DNA of 64,000 nt from Streptomyces massasporeus (GCF_014648995.1 NZ_BMSE01000023.1:1-64000); one strand, 5' to 3'; shown: positions 19,609 through 28,869, counted from the first letter of the stretch. Notes: generated by a model not told the origin, from the sequence alone. Program-made: numbers and translations.

Positions 19609-20607
19609 ATGACCTCCACGTTCCTGCCGGACAAACGGACCGGCCCCGGCGCCGGTTCCCCGCCCCCGGCCGCGGACCGGCCCACGGGTCGGGCCCGGCG
19701 CCGCACGCTGCACTGGCTTACCGCGGCCGGCTTCCAACTCCCGGCCCTGGTGCTGTTCCTGGGGCTCGTGCTGCTGCCGATGCTGTTCGCCCTGTACGCC
19801 GCGTTCTTCCGCTGGGGCGGCTTCGGCATGCCCTCCGACTACATCGGCGGCGAGAACTTCACCCGGCTCCTGAAGGACGACGTCTTCCTCGGCGACCTGT
19901 GGCGCTGCCTCGTTCTCGTGGTGCTGTCGCTCGCCGTCCAACTGCCGTTCGCCCTCGCCATGGCCGTCCTGCTCAACCAGCGGATGCGCGGCCGGGCGGT
20001 GTACCGGATGCTGTTCTTCGCCCCGTACGTCCTGTCCGAGGCCATCACCGGAATCCTCTTCGGCATGATCTTCGCCCCGGACGACGGCTTCGCCGACCAG
20101 GTCCTCGGCAAGATCGGGCTGGAGGGGCTGGGCGGGGAGTGGTTCGCGGATCCGTCCACCGTCATGGCGACCGTGTTCCTGGTCATGACCTGGAAGTACT
20201 TCGGCTTCCACATGATGCTCTACCTGGCCGGACTCCAGGCCGTCCCGCGGGAGCTGACCGAGGCGGCGCTCATCGACGGGGCGAATGCCTGGCAGCGGTT
20301 CCGCAACGTCACGCTGCCGCTGCTCGCGCCCACCCTGCGCATCAGCGTGTTCCTGGCGGTCATCGGATCGATCCAGCTCTTCGACCTGGTGTGGGTGACC
20401 ACCGCGGGCGGCCCCGACCACCACTCCGAGACCATGGCCGTGACCATGTTCCAGTACGGCTTCAAGCGCTACCAGGTCGGCTACGCCAGCGCGATCAGCG
20501 TCGTCATGTTCGGCATCAGCCTCGTCTTCGCCCTCGCCTACCAGCGGTTCGTCCTCCGGCGCGACCTGGAGGGGGCCACCACGACCATGCGGGGTGACGG
20601 AAAATGA
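19609..20607 (+). CDS. sugar ABC transporter permease (MalF type)
   Basis: 332 residues with six membrane helices after a polar N-terminus of about 35 residues. The inner-membrane coupling loop (EAALIDGANAWQRFRNVTLP) is the permease EAA motif. It pairs with the next gene to form the channel. It overlaps that gene by 4 bases (ATGA). Confidence 0.92.
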   Translation: MTSTFLPDKRTGPGAGSPPPAADRPTGRARRRTLHWLTAAGFQLPALVLFLGLVLLPMLFALYAAFFRWGGFGMPSDYIGGENFTRLLKDDVFLGDLWRCLVLVVLSLAVQLPFALAMAVLLNQRMRGRAVYRMLFFAPYVLSEAITGILFGMIFAPDDGFADQVLGKIGLEGLGGEWFADPSTVMATVFLVMTWKYFGFHMMLYLAGLQAVPRELTEAALIDGANAWQRFRNVTLPLLAPTLRISVFLAVIGSIQLFDLVWVTTAGGPDHHSETMAVTMFQYGFKRYQVGYASAISVVMFGISLVFALAYQRFVLRRDLEGATTTMRGDGK

Positions 20608-21446
20608 CAGCAAGTCAGAAGACCCGGGCGAGGGGGAGGGCCTGGAGCCTGCACCTCGTCCTGACCGTCGTCGGCGCGGTCATGGCCGTCCCCCTGCTCT
20701 ACGCCACGCTCTCCGGCTTCAAGTCCACCGACGAGCTCTCCCGCAACCCGGTCGGTCTGCCCGAGTCGTGGGTGGCCTCCAACTACACCCAGATCCTCGG
20801 CTCGGGGGACTTCTGGCGGCTGATCGGCAACAGCACGCTGATCGCGATCGGTACGACCGTCCTGATCGTCGCGGTCTCCGCCCTGTCGGCCTTCTCCTTC
20901 GCACGGTTCGCCTTCCGGGGCCGGGAAGCGCTGTTCACGCTGTTCACCATGGGGCTGATGTTCCCGTTCGCGGTGGCCGCCCTGCCGCTGTTCCTGCTGC
21001 TGCGCTCCCTGGACCTGCTGGACAACCCCCTCGGCGTGATCCTGCCGCAGGCCGCCTTCGGACTGCCGATGACGATCATCATCCTGCGGGGCTTCTTCCG
21101 GCAGATCCCGGGCGAGCTGGAGGAGGCGGCCACGCTCGACGGGTGCAGCTCGTTCGGCTTCTTCTGGCGGGTGCTGCTGCCCATGGCCCGGCCCGCGCTC
21201 GGCACCGTCTCCGTGCTGGCCGTGGTCACCAGCTGGAACAACTTCTTCCTGCCGCTGCTGGTGTTCACCGACTCCCAGTGGTGGACGCTGCCGATCGGCG
21301 TCCAGCAGTTCCAGGGGCAGTACTCCGCCGACTACGCCAAGGTCTTCGCCTATCTGGTGCTGGCCATGGTCCCCGCCCTCGCCTTCTACTCGGTCGCCGA
21401 GCGTCAGCTCGTCGGCGGCCTCACCGCCGGCGCCACCAAGGGCTGA
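20604..21446 (+). CDS. sugar ABC transporter permease (MalG type)
   Basis: 280 residues, six membrane helices, with EAA motif EAATLDGCSSFGFFWRVLLP. It is translationally coupled to the preceding permease. No ATP-binding gene follows; Streptomyces CUT1 sugar importers commonly borrow the shared ATPase MsiK encoded elsewhere. Confidence 0.92.
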   Translation: MTASQKTRARGRAWSLHLVLTVVGAVMAVPLLYATLSGFKSTDELSRNPVGLPESWVASNYTQILGSGDFWRLIGNSTLIAIGTTVLIVAVSALSAFSFARFAFRGREALFTLFTMGLMFPFAVAALPLFLLLRSLDLLDNPLGVILPQAAFGLPMTIIILRGFFRQIPGELEEAATLDGCSSFGFFWRVLLPMARPALGTVSVLAVVTSWNNFFLPLLVFTDSQWWTLPIGVQQFQGQYSADYAKVFAYLVLAMVPALAFYSVAERQLVGGLTAGATKG

Positions 21447-21500
21447 CCCGCGCCACGAACGTACGGCTCTACCCACCCACCCGTCGTGAGGAGTCGCACC

Positions 21501-22550
21501 ATGCGCACCACCCGTCTCAGACTCGCCGGCGCCGTCGCCGCGCTCCTGGTCGCCGCCGGCATCGGCGCCGGCACACCCGCCCAGGCGGGGCACCAGCAGC
21601 CCACTCTCGCCGACCTCGCCCAGCGGCACGGCCGCTACTTCGGCAGCGCCACCGACAACCCCGAGCTCGTGGACGGACCGTACAAGGCCCTGCTCGGCAG
21701 CGAGTTCGACCAGATCACGCCCGGCAACGGCATGAAGTGGTACGCGACGGAGCCCCAGCAGGGCGTGTTCGACTTCTCCCAGGGCGACGAGATCGTGAAC
21801 CTCGCCCGGGCCAACCGGCAGAAGGTGCGCGGCCACACTCTGGTCTGGCACAGCCAGCTCCCCGGGTGGCTCACCAGCAGGGAATGGACGGCCCCGGAGC
21901 TGAGGGCCGTACTGAAGAAGCACATCCAGACGGAGGTACGGCACTACCGGGGCAAGGTGTTCGCCTGGGACGTCGTCAACGAGGCGTTCAACGAGGACGG
22001 CACCTACCGGGAGTCGGTCTTCTATAAGACGCTCGGGCCCGGCTACATCGCCGACGCCCTGCGCTGGGCACACCAGGCCGATCCGCGCGTCAAGCTCTAC
22101 CTCAACGACTACAACATCGAGGGGATCGGCCCGAAGAGCGACGCCTACCACCGCCTGGCCAAGGAGCTGAAGGCCGCGGGCGTCCCGCTGCACGGCATCG
22201 GCCTCCAGGCCCACCTGGCGCTGCAGTACGGATATCCGGCCACCCTGGAGGACAACCTCCGCCGCTTCTCCCGGCTCGGTCTCGACACCGCGCTCACCGA
22301 GGTCGACATCCGGATGCAACTGCCCGCGACCGAGGAGAAGCTGGCACAGCAGGCCGAGTGGTACACCGACGTGACCGAGGCGTGCCTGTCGGTGCGGCGG
22401 TGCGTCGGCATCACGCTGTGGGACTACACCGACAAGTACTCGTGGATCCCGGCGTTCTTCCCGGGCGAGGGCGCGGCCCTGCCGTGGGACGAGGAACTGC
22501 GGCGCAAGCCGGCGTACTTCGCGCTGCGCGAGGCGCTCGGGGGGAGGTAG
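21501..22550 (+). CDS. secreted GH10 endo-beta-1,4-xylanase
   Basis: 349 residues: an N-terminal secretion signal (to about residue 29, AQA cleavage) and one GH10 TIM-barrel domain. The acid/base is E161 in WDVVNEAF and the nucleophile is E267 in LTEVDIRM; GHTLVWHSQLP is also typical. There is no carbohydrate-binding module, so it likely acts on soluble or accessible xylan. ATG 21501 follows GTGAGGAG. It lies 54 bases after the permease gene and likely feeds the importer with oligosaccharides. Confidence 0.93.
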   Translation: MRTTRLRLAGAVAALLVAAGIGAGTPAQAGHQQPTLADLAQRHGRYFGSATDNPELVDGPYKALLGSEFDQITPGNGMKWYATEPQQGVFDFSQGDEIVNLARANRQKVRGHTLVWHSQLPGWLTSREWTAPELRAVLKKHIQTEVRHYRGKVFAWDVVNEAFNEDGTYRESVFYKTLGPGYIADALRWAHQADPRVKLYLNDYNIEGIGPKSDAYHRLAKELKAAGVPLHGIGLQAHLALQYGYPATLEDNLRRFSRLGLDTALTEVDIRMQLPATEEKLAQQAEWYTDVTEACLSVRRCVGITLWDYTDKYSWIPAFFPGEGAALPWDEELRRKPAYFALREALGGR

Positions 22551-22611
22551 CGGGGGTGGGCGGCGCCCTGCCGGACAGGGGGTGGCGGGGCGCCGTACCT
22601 CGCGGTGGAGG

Positions 22612-23637
22612 TCAGGCCGGGGGCGCGGTGCTCGCCCGGACCACCAGGTCGGTGCCCAGCTCCACCCGTGGTGAGTCCGGCTGCTCGTCGCGGGTCATGC
22701 GGAGCACCGTGCGCACGGCGAGTTTGCCCATGTCGGCCAGGGGCTGGCGGACCGTCGTCAGGGGCGGTGCCGACCAGCGGACCTCCGGAAGGTCGTCGAA
22801 GCCGACCACGCTCATGTCCTGCGGCACCCGCAGCCCACGCCGGCGCAGTGCCTCGATCGCGCCGAGTGCCATCTGGTCGCTGGCCGCGAACAGCGCGGTC
22901 GGCGGCTCGGGAAGGTCGAGCAGGGTGGTGCAGGCGGTGAACCCCGACTCGGGGCGGAAGTCGCCGGGGACGACCAGGGAGGCGTCCATCGTGATGCCGG
23001 CGCCCTCCAGGGCCGCGCGGTAGCCGTCCAGGCGGGCCCGGGAGCACAGCAGCCGGGGCGGTCCGGCGATCAGGCCGATCCGGCGGTGACCGAGGGACAG
23101 CAGGTGCTCGGTGGCCGCCATGCCGCCCGACCAGTTCGCGGCGCCGATCGTGGGGGCGTCCAGGGCGGGGGCGCCCGCCGGGTCGACGACCACGAGAGGA
23201 ACGCCGAGGATCCGCAGCTCCTCGTGCAGGGTCGGATCCAGGGCGGACGTCACGAGGATGACGCCGTCGGAGGCGCGGGCCCGCAGGTTGCGCATCCACT
23301 CGTGGGCGTCGCCCGAACGCCCGTGGATGGCCGAGACCACCGTGCCGACCCCGGATGCGTGCGCGACCTCCTCGACCCCGCGGATGATCTCCACGGCCCA
23401 GGGGCTGTCGAGGTCGTTGAAGACCAGGTCGAGCAGGGCGGCACGGGCGCCCGGGGCCGCGGGGCGCTTGCGGTAGCCGTGTCGGCGCAGCAGGTCCTCG
23501 ACCCGGGCCCGGGTCTGCGGCGACACGTCGGACCGGCCGTTGACGACCCGGGACACGGTCGGCACGGACACACCGGCCTGCCGGGCGATCTCCGTGATCG
23601 TGACCTTGCCCTCGGCGTCGGCCCCACGTGCTCCCAC
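22612..23637 (-). CDS. LacI-family repressor, probable xylan regulator
   Basis: 341 residues. The N-terminal helix-turn-helix is VTITEIARQAGVSVPTVSRV with hinge VNGRSDVS, followed by a periplasmic-binding-protein-like sensor domain. GTG 23637 has GGAGGTGG 5 bases upstream; a longer frame from 23769 lacks support. It converges on the xylanase gene. Its predicted targets are the GAAAnTTTC palindromes before the ABC operon; a partial copy (CGAAACTTCC at 23666-23675) lies just upstream of its own start, suggesting autoregulation (inference). Confidence 0.88.
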   Translation of the reverse strand: MGARGADAEGKVTITEIARQAGVSVPTVSRVVNGRSDVSPQTRARVEDLLRRHGYRKRPAAPGARAALLDLVFNDLDSPWAVEIIRGVEEVAHASGVGTVVSAIHGRSGDAHEWMRNLRARASDGVILVTSALDPTLHEELRILGVPLVVVDPAGAPALDAPTIGAANWSGGMAATEHLLSLGHRRIGLIAGPPRLLCSRARLDGYRAALEGAGITMDASLVVPGDFRPESGFTACTTLLDLPEPPTALFAASDQMALGAIEALRRRGLRVPQDMSVVGFDDLPEVRWSAPPLTTVRQPLADMGKLAVRTVLRMTRDEQPDSPRVELGTDLVVRASTAPPA

Positions 23638-23847
23638 TTGCCCCACCTCCGTCGACGGGTGACCGCGAAACTTCCAGGAGTCTTCCGGAAAACGGGCATC
23701 CCTGGGAAGGCGTACGAGGCGGGAACGGAACGTGGCGGCGGGTGACGGAAAGTGACGGCCTGCGGACATGCGTCGGGGCCGGTGCGCAGGGTGTCCTGCG
23801 GCCGGCCCCTCATGTCTGCCGGCGGGGCGTCCCCCCGCCGAACGGCC

Positions 23848-24051
23848 TCAGGCGGCCGTCATCACCTGGCCGGCCAGCGGGCGGTGCGGGGCGATGGCCC
23901 GGCCGTCCGGCAGCAGCTCGCCGGTGTCCTCGAAGAGCACCACGCCGTTGCACAGCAGGCTCCATCCCTGTTCCGGGTGGTGCGCCACGAGGCGGGCGGA
24001 CTCCCGGTCGGCGGAGTCGGCTGAGGGGCACTGGGTCTGGTGCTGGCACAT
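23848..24051 (-). CDS. DUF5999 small protein
   Basis: 67 residues, starting MCQHQTQCPSADSADR, matching the DUF5999 family of Streptomyces in length and sequence (HHPEQGWSLLCNGV, then FEDTGELLPDG). The cysteine-histidine N-terminus (CQHQTQC) could bind metal but no role is known. The frame is open upstream to 24249, and a start at 24144 is possible but lacks family support. Confidence 0.78.
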   Translation of the reverse strand: MCQHQTQCPSADSADRESARLVAHHPEQGWSLLCNGVVLFEDTGELLPDGRAIAPHRPLAGQVMTAA

Positions 24052-24340
24052 GGGTGGGATCTTTCGCTGGGTCGAGATGGACGATGGGATTGCGTCGGCT
24101 GAGTCGGATGTCGTGTCTGTTCCGCGGCTAGAAGTGTCGTTCATGGCCGCCCCCCGTTGTGATAAGTCGTCGGAACCCAGTGTTGCCCCACGGGCGTCAA
24201 TCCGCAGGGATTTCGCGGCACCGCTTCTTACAGGTTCAGGACGCATCACCCGCGCGGACGGTTCATCCCAACTGCACTGTCCCTTCGGGTGGTTCGCACT
24301 GGCCGGATAGGGCTAGTCCGCTCGGGTCGGATCCCTTCCG

Positions 24341-24404
24341 GCTCGTACGAGCCAATGAATGCTCGTACGAGCGATCGTGTGAGCGATAAAGGGATCGTGC
24401 GAGC
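24341..24404. repeat. four-copy palindromic array upstream of the DUF5999 gene
   Basis: GCTCGTACGAGC, a perfect 12-bp palindrome, occurs at 24341-24352 and again at 24361-24372. Two degenerate relatives, GATCGTGTGAGC (24373-24384) and GATCGTGCGAGC (24393-24404), follow. Start-to-start spacing is 20, 12 and 20 bases, i.e. two pairs each spaced about two helical turns. This pattern suggests a cooperative operator array. No adjacent regulator gene recognises it obviously. Confidence 0.75.
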
Positions 24405-24435
24405 GGTTCGTGGTCGAACGTGCGGTAAATGAACG

Positions 24436-24465
24436 ACCCCGCCGCCGGGAATTCGGCGACGGGGT
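24436..24465 (-). terminator. hairpin terminator for the downstream minus-strand gene
   Basis: A 12-bp stem with one mismatch (24436-24447 with 24454-24465) and 6-base loop lies 20 bases past the stop of the gene at 24486-25070. Confidence 0.6.
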
Positions 24466-24485
24466 GCGGAGAACTGCGGGGTGCT

Positions 24486-25070
24486 TCAGGCGGGTGAGCC
24501 GAGGAGTCTGGTGGGAGCCGCCCGGTGGGTCAGCACCGGGAGGAGTTCGGCGACGCGGTGCGGGCGGTGGGCCGCTATGCCGGGAGGCGCCGGCGCCAGC
24601 GGAACGAGCAGGTCGGTGGCGGCGGGGTGGCCGGTGGCACCGTCCGCGGTGCAGTCCTCGTGCAGCCAGAGCGTCAGCATGTACAGGCCCGGCACCGACA
24701 ACAGGCGGGGCTGGTACGGCTGCGGCATCGTCTCGGCCTGGCGCAGGGCGCGCTCGGTGGAGGTGATGTACGGGCCCTCGAAGAAATGGGAGAAGGCCCA
24801 GCCGTCGGGAGTCAGCATGGTCTCCGCCGCTGCCACGGCGTGGTCGCCGCAGCGGATCAGGAAACGCCACCCGGCCAGCCGGGTCGCGGACACGCCCTCG
24901 GCGGTGACGTGGTCGAGGACGTGCACGGGCAGGGGGAGCTCGGGTGTGGCGGGTCCCTGGGTGCCGAGCAGGGAGGGAGTTCGGGCTTCGCGAACCGCGG
25001 TGGGAGAGGAGAGCGCAGTGAGGACGGAACGGAGTGCGGGCGCGGGAGCCGGAGGGACATGCAGCGGCAT
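24486..25070 (-). CDS. conserved hypothetical protein
   Basis: 194 residues, no signal peptide or membrane helix, rich in P, A and L, with a central block GWRFLIRCGDHAVAAAETML. I do not recognise a named family. The ATG at 25070 lies about 7 bases after GAGAGGCG; ATG 25097 lacks a ribosome site. It stands alone, transcribed away from the ligase gene, with a terminator behind it. Confidence 0.6.
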   Translation of the reverse strand: MPLHVPPAPAPALRSVLTALSSPTAVREARTPSLLGTQGPATPELPLPVHVLDHVTAEGVSATRLAGWRFLIRCGDHAVAAAETMLTPDGWAFSHFFEGPYITSTERALRQAETMPQPYQPRLLSVPGLYMLTLWLHEDCTADGATGHPAATDLLVPLAPAPPGIAAHRPHRVAELLPVLTHRAAPTRLLGSPA

Positions 25071-25472
25071 GGTGGGTCGCCTCTCATTCAAAGGCACGGT
25101 GGCGCGAGGGCGGGGGCGGACGGCGCTGTCAGCTCACGAGGGTCAGAGAGGCAGGGGCCGGGTCATGTGAACGAGAGGGGGGTGGGGTCCGCGTCGCCTC
25201 GACGGCAGGACCCATCGACCGTGGGCGCCAACCTTCTGCCTTGTTCGCGGAGTTTATACGACACGGGTTCAGACTGTGTTTCGTCTAGCCGTTTCCGGTG
25301 AGTAGAACAAGGGTACATTCGGTCGGCGTTACGCGAGAATTATCCCGATTCCAGGTGGGGTGCACTGCGATGACCTCGGCGCATGTCCGCGAACCGGTCG
25401 GCCCATTCTCGTCGGCGTTTTTCACGAGTTCCCGGGGGCCGTTACCCGTCCTGTGTGACTTGCCGAGTGAAT

Positions 25473-25494
25473 GTGCCACCGGTCACACGTGACC
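25473..25494. promoter_or_regulatory. Crp-like site in the ligase-gene upstream region
   Basis: Within the 540-base gap 25071-25613, GTG-CCACCG-GTCAC at 25473-25486 fits the S. coelicolor Crp consensus GTG-N6-GNCAC, and GGTCACacGTGACC at 25481-25494 is a perfect 6-2-6 palindrome. These overlap. No gene, RNA or terminator was seen elsewhere in the gap. Binding is inference. Confidence 0.35.
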
Positions 25495-25613
25495 AGCGTA
25501 GCGGCCGACGGGTCCGCCCGGGACGTTATCGATCGCTTTCACTGGGCATCCTCCACCTGACCGGGACCCAGACAGCCGGATCCCGGCCCGCATCACCGAG
25601 AAGGGACGCTTCG

Positions 25614-27131
25614 ATGGGGGAGAAGGTCGCGGCAGGCCGGTTCGACCTGTCCGATCGCCAGCGCTACCGCGACAAGCTGCGTCAGTGTCTGACGGGCTTG
25701 GAGCGACTCCTGGCGGAGCAGCGGTTCGATCGCCCCAAGAACCTCATGGGGCTGGAGATCGAATTGAATCTCGCGGGTGCCGACGGCATGCCGAAAATGT
25801 TGAACGGGCAAGTCCTCGAACGCATCGCGAGCCGTGACTTCCAAACAGAACTCGCCATGTTCAACCTGGAAGTGAACATTCCTCCACACCGTCTGGGGGG
25901 CCGGGTTTTCGACCGTCTCGCGGAGGAACTCCGTACGTCACTGGCATATGCCGACCGAAAAGCCGGCGAGGTCGACGCGGGAATTGTGATGATCGGTATT
26001 CTGCCGACTCTCGACCGTGACGACCTGGTGTCGTCGAACCTCTCCGACGTCGACCGGTACACCCTCCTCAACGACCAGATCGTGGCCGCCCGCGGCGAGG
26101 AGTTCACCCTCGACATCGACGGCGTGGAGCACCTGAGCTGCACCTCGAAGTCCATCGCGCCGGAGGCCGCCTGCACCTCGGTGCAGCTGCACCTCCAGGT
26201 CACCCCGGCCCGCTTCGCCGACGTGTGGAACGCGGCCCAGGCGGTCACCGCCGCGCAGATCGCCGTCGGCGCCAACTCGCCCTTCCTCTTCGGCCGCGAG
26301 CTGTGGCGCGAGTCGCGGCCCCCGCTGTTCCAGCAGTCCACCGACACCCGCCCGCCCGAGCTCCAGGCCCAGGGCGTCCGGCCGCGCACCTGGTTCGGCG
26401 AGCGCTGGGTCGGCTCGGCGTACGACCTCTTCGAGGAGAACCTGCGCTACTACCCGGCCCTGCTGCCGATCTGCGACGACGAGGACCCGCTGAAGGTGCT
26501 CGACCAGGGCGGCACACCGTCGCTCGCCGAACTCGTCCTGCACAACGGCACGATCTACCGCTGGAACCGCCCGGTCTACGGCATCGCCGACGGGGTCCCG
26601 CACCTGCGCGTGGAGAACCGCGTCCTGCCGGCCGGACCCACCGTCATCGACGTCATCGCGAACGCGGCCTTCTTCTACGGGGTCGTCCGGGCCCTGGCCG
26701 AGGAGTCCCGGCCGGTGTGGACCCGGCTGCCGTTCGAGGCGGCCGCCGCCAACTTCGACGCCGCGTGCAAGGACGGCATCGACGCCCGCTTCACCTGGCC
26801 CCGGCGCGGCCGGTACAGCGGCATGGCCGAGGTCGACGCGGTGAACCTGATCCGCGACGAGCTGCTGCCGCTCGCCGAGGCCGGGCTGGACGCCTGGGGA
26901 GTCGAGCCGGCCGATCGCGATCTGTACCTGGGCGTGATCGAGGAGCGGTGCCGGCGCCGGGTGAACGGAGCGAGCTGGCAGGCCGCCACGTTCCACACGG
27001 CACTGGACGCCGGCCTCTCCCGGGACGACGCGCTGGCCGCCACCACCCGGCGCTACCGCGAACTGATGCACAAGGGCGACCCGGTGCACACCTGGCCGGT
27101 GGGACTGCCCGAGCCGGTGTCGCTGGGCTGA
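25614..27131 (+). CDS. GCS2-family carboxylate-amine ligase (glutamate-cysteine ligase-like)
   Basis: 505 residues. NLMGLEIELNLAG near residue 42 is the N-terminal glutamate-cysteine ligase-type block, and HLRVENRVLPAGPT is the later metal/substrate strand. The fold joins a carboxylate to an amine with ATP. Streptomyces make mycothiol and ergothioneine rather than glutathione, so the substrate should not be assumed. The ATG at 25614 has GAGAAGGGA upstream; the frame is open from 25383 without support. Confidence 0.8.
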   Translation: MGEKVAAGRFDLSDRQRYRDKLRQCLTGLERLLAEQRFDRPKNLMGLEIELNLAGADGMPKMLNGQVLERIASRDFQTELAMFNLEVNIPPHRLGGRVFDRLAEELRTSLAYADRKAGEVDAGIVMIGILPTLDRDDLVSSNLSDVDRYTLLNDQIVAARGEEFTLDIDGVEHLSCTSKSIAPEAACTSVQLHLQVTPARFADVWNAAQAVTAAQIAVGANSPFLFGRELWRESRPPLFQQSTDTRPPELQAQGVRPRTWFGERWVGSAYDLFEENLRYYPALLPICDDEDPLKVLDQGGTPSLAELVLHNGTIYRWNRPVYGIADGVPHLRVENRVLPAGPTVIDVIANAAFFYGVVRALAEESRPVWTRLPFEAAAANFDAACKDGIDARFTWPRRGRYSGMAEVDAVNLIRDELLPLAEAGLDAWGVEPADRDLYLGVIEERCRRRVNGASWQAATFHTALDAGLSRDDALAATTRRYRELMHKGDPVHTWPVGLPEPVSLG

Positions 27132-27199
27132 CTCCGCCGCCGGGACGGGATCCCGCTGCCGCCATACTGATCCGACAGGTCGGTGAAGTGGAGGCAGGT

Positions 27200-28000
27200 G
27201 TGCAGGCGGAGGCGAGCCCGGTGGGCGATTCCATTCCCCAGCAGGGGCTCTCACGGCGGATGCTCCGCAACGAGACGCTGCTGGTCCTCGCGCTGTCGCT
27301 GGGCGCGAGCGGAGTGTCCGCGCTGATCAGCTTCACCGGGTCGGTCACCAAGCCGGGCGGCCTCAAGGACCAGGCGGCCACGATGAACGCCTCGGCGGCG
27401 CCCGGGCGGCCCTGGCTCGACCTCGCCTGGCAGCTCTTCGGGATCACCACGGCGCTGGTGCCCGTCGCGCTCGTCGCGCACTTCCTGCTGCGGGAGGGCG
27501 CGAGCCTGCGCACGATCGGCTTCGACCGCACCCGCCCCTGGCCCGACCTCGGCCGCGGAGCGGCGATCGCGGCGGTCATCGGCAGCACCGGCATCGCCTT
27601 CTACCTCGCGGCCCGCGGCCTCGGCTTCAACCTCACCGTGGTGCCCGAGGCGCTTCCGGGGGTGTGGTGGAAGTACCCCGTGCTGATCCTCTCGGCGATC
27701 CAGAACGCCGTGCTGGAGGAAGTGATCGTCGTCGGCTACCTGTTGCGCCGCATGGGCCAGCTGGGGTGGACCCCGACGGCGGCCCTGGTCGGCAGCTCCG
27801 TTCTGCGCGGCTCGTACCACCTCTACCAGGGCATCGGCGGCTTCGTCGGGAACATGGTCATGGGCGTCGTCTTCGTCTGTCTCTACCGCCGCTGGGGGCG
27901 GGTCGGCCCGCTCGTGGTCGCCCACTCACTGCTCGACATCGGGGCGTTCGTCGGCTACGCACTGCTGGCGGGCAAGGTGGGCTGGCTGCCGACGGCGTGA
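27200..28000 (+). CDS. CPBP-family intramembrane protein
   Basis: 266 residues, about seven or eight membrane helices. The family's catalytic glutamates are present (NAVLEEVIVVGYLL), as is a histidine motif (GSYHLYQG) and HSLLD. The usual EExxxR arginine is replaced by valine here. Proteases of this type cleave prenylated or membrane proteins; some bacterial members have other roles. GTG 27200 has GGAGG 5 bases upstream; GTG 27188 is an alternative. It is 68 bases after the ligase gene. Confidence 0.82.
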   Translation: MQAEASPVGDSIPQQGLSRRMLRNETLLVLALSLGASGVSALISFTGSVTKPGGLKDQAATMNASAAPGRPWLDLAWQLFGITTALVPVALVAHFLLREGASLRTIGFDRTRPWPDLGRGAAIAAVIGSTGIAFYLAARGLGFNLTVVPEALPGVWWKYPVLILSAIQNAVLEEVIVVGYLLRRMGQLGWTPTAALVGSSVLRGSYHLYQGIGGFVGNMVMGVVFVCLYRRWGRVGPLVVAHSLLDIGAFVGYALLAGKVGWLPTA

Positions 28001-28010
28001 CGTGACACGG

Positions 28011-28043
28011 GAAGGGGCGTACGACGGTGTCGTACGCCCCTTC
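28011..28043. terminator. bidirectional terminator
   Basis: A perfect 15-bp stem (28011-28025 with 28029-28043) with a 3-base loop lies in the 50-base gap between two converging genes. Its strength and position support use on both strands. Confidence 0.85.
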
Positions 28044-28050
28044 GTTCGTC

Positions 28051-28869
28051 TCAGGCCAGCAGGTCGCCCTCGATGACGGTGACCGCCGTGCCGGTCAGCA
28101 GGGTGCGGTCGCCGCGCAGTTCCGTGCGGACGCGGCCGGAGCGGGCTGAGGCCTGGAGACCGGTGAGGCCGGGGCGGCCCAGACGCTCGGACCAGAACGG
28201 GGCGAGTGCCGTGTGGGCGCTGCCCGTGACCGGGTCCTCGTCGACGCCGACGTTCGGGAAGAAGCAGCGCGAGACGAAGTCGTAGCCCCGGGCCGGGTCC
28301 TCGGCGCGGGCGGTGGCGATGACGCCGCGCTCGGAGTGCGCCGCGAGGGCCCTCAGGTCGGGGCGGAGGCCGTGCACCGTCTTCTCGTCGGCGACCTCGA
28401 CGAGCAGGTCGCCGATGTTCGGACCGGTGTCGAGGACCGTGAGCGGCTCGGCGCCCAGGGCCTCGGCGAGGCCCTGGGGCGGGTCGGTCCGGGTGAGCGG
28501 GGCCGTCGGGAAGTCGAGCGTGACGGAGCCGTCCGCGGCGGGCGTGGCGACGAGGACGCCGCTGCGGGTGGCGAACCGCACCGGGCCCGTGTGCGCGCCG
28601 GTCGTGTGCAGGACGTGGGCGGTGGCGAGGGTGGCGTGGCCGCACATCGCGACCTCGGTGGCCGGTGTGAACCAGCGCAGCGCCCAGTCCGCCTCGGCGC
28701 CCCCGGGGAGCGGGTGGGCGAAGGCCGTCTCGGCGTGGTTGACCTCCAGGGCGACGTTCTGCAGCCAGGTGTCGTCCGGGAAGGCGTCCGCGTCGGGCAG
28801 GAGCAGGACCCCGGCCGGGTTGCCGGAGAAGGGGCGATCGGTGAAGGCGTCGACGATTCGGATCCTCAT
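28051..28869 (-). CDS. PhzF-family isomerase-like protein
   Basis: 272 residues. IVDAFTDRPFSGNPAGV at the start, E47 in NHAETAF, and MCGHATLATAHVL and DEDPVTGSAHTALAPFW are signature blocks of the PhzF/diaminopimelate-epimerase fold. PhzF catalyses a trans-dihydro-3-hydroxyanthranilate isomerisation, but most family members outside phenazine clusters have unknown substrates, and no phenazine genes are here. Confidence 0.88.
   Translation of the reverse strand: MRIRIVDAFTDRPFSGNPAGVLLLPDADAFPDDTWLQNVALEVNHAETAFAHPLPGGAEADWALRWFTPATEVAMCGHATLATAHVLHTTGAHTGPVRFATRSGVLVATPAADGSVTLDFPTAPLTRTDPPQGLAEALGAEPLTVLDTGPNIGDLLVEVADEKTVHGLRPDLRALAAHSERGVIATARAEDPARGYDFVSRCFFPNVGVDEDPVTGSAHTALAPFWSERLGRPGLTGLQASARSGRVRTELRGDRTLLTGTAVTVIEGDLLA

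Noticed and set aside
18250..20613. 787-codon minus-strand frame across the sugar-transport genes
   Set aside because: The three transporter genes on the plus strand have full motifs and ribosome sites; the opposite frame has none.
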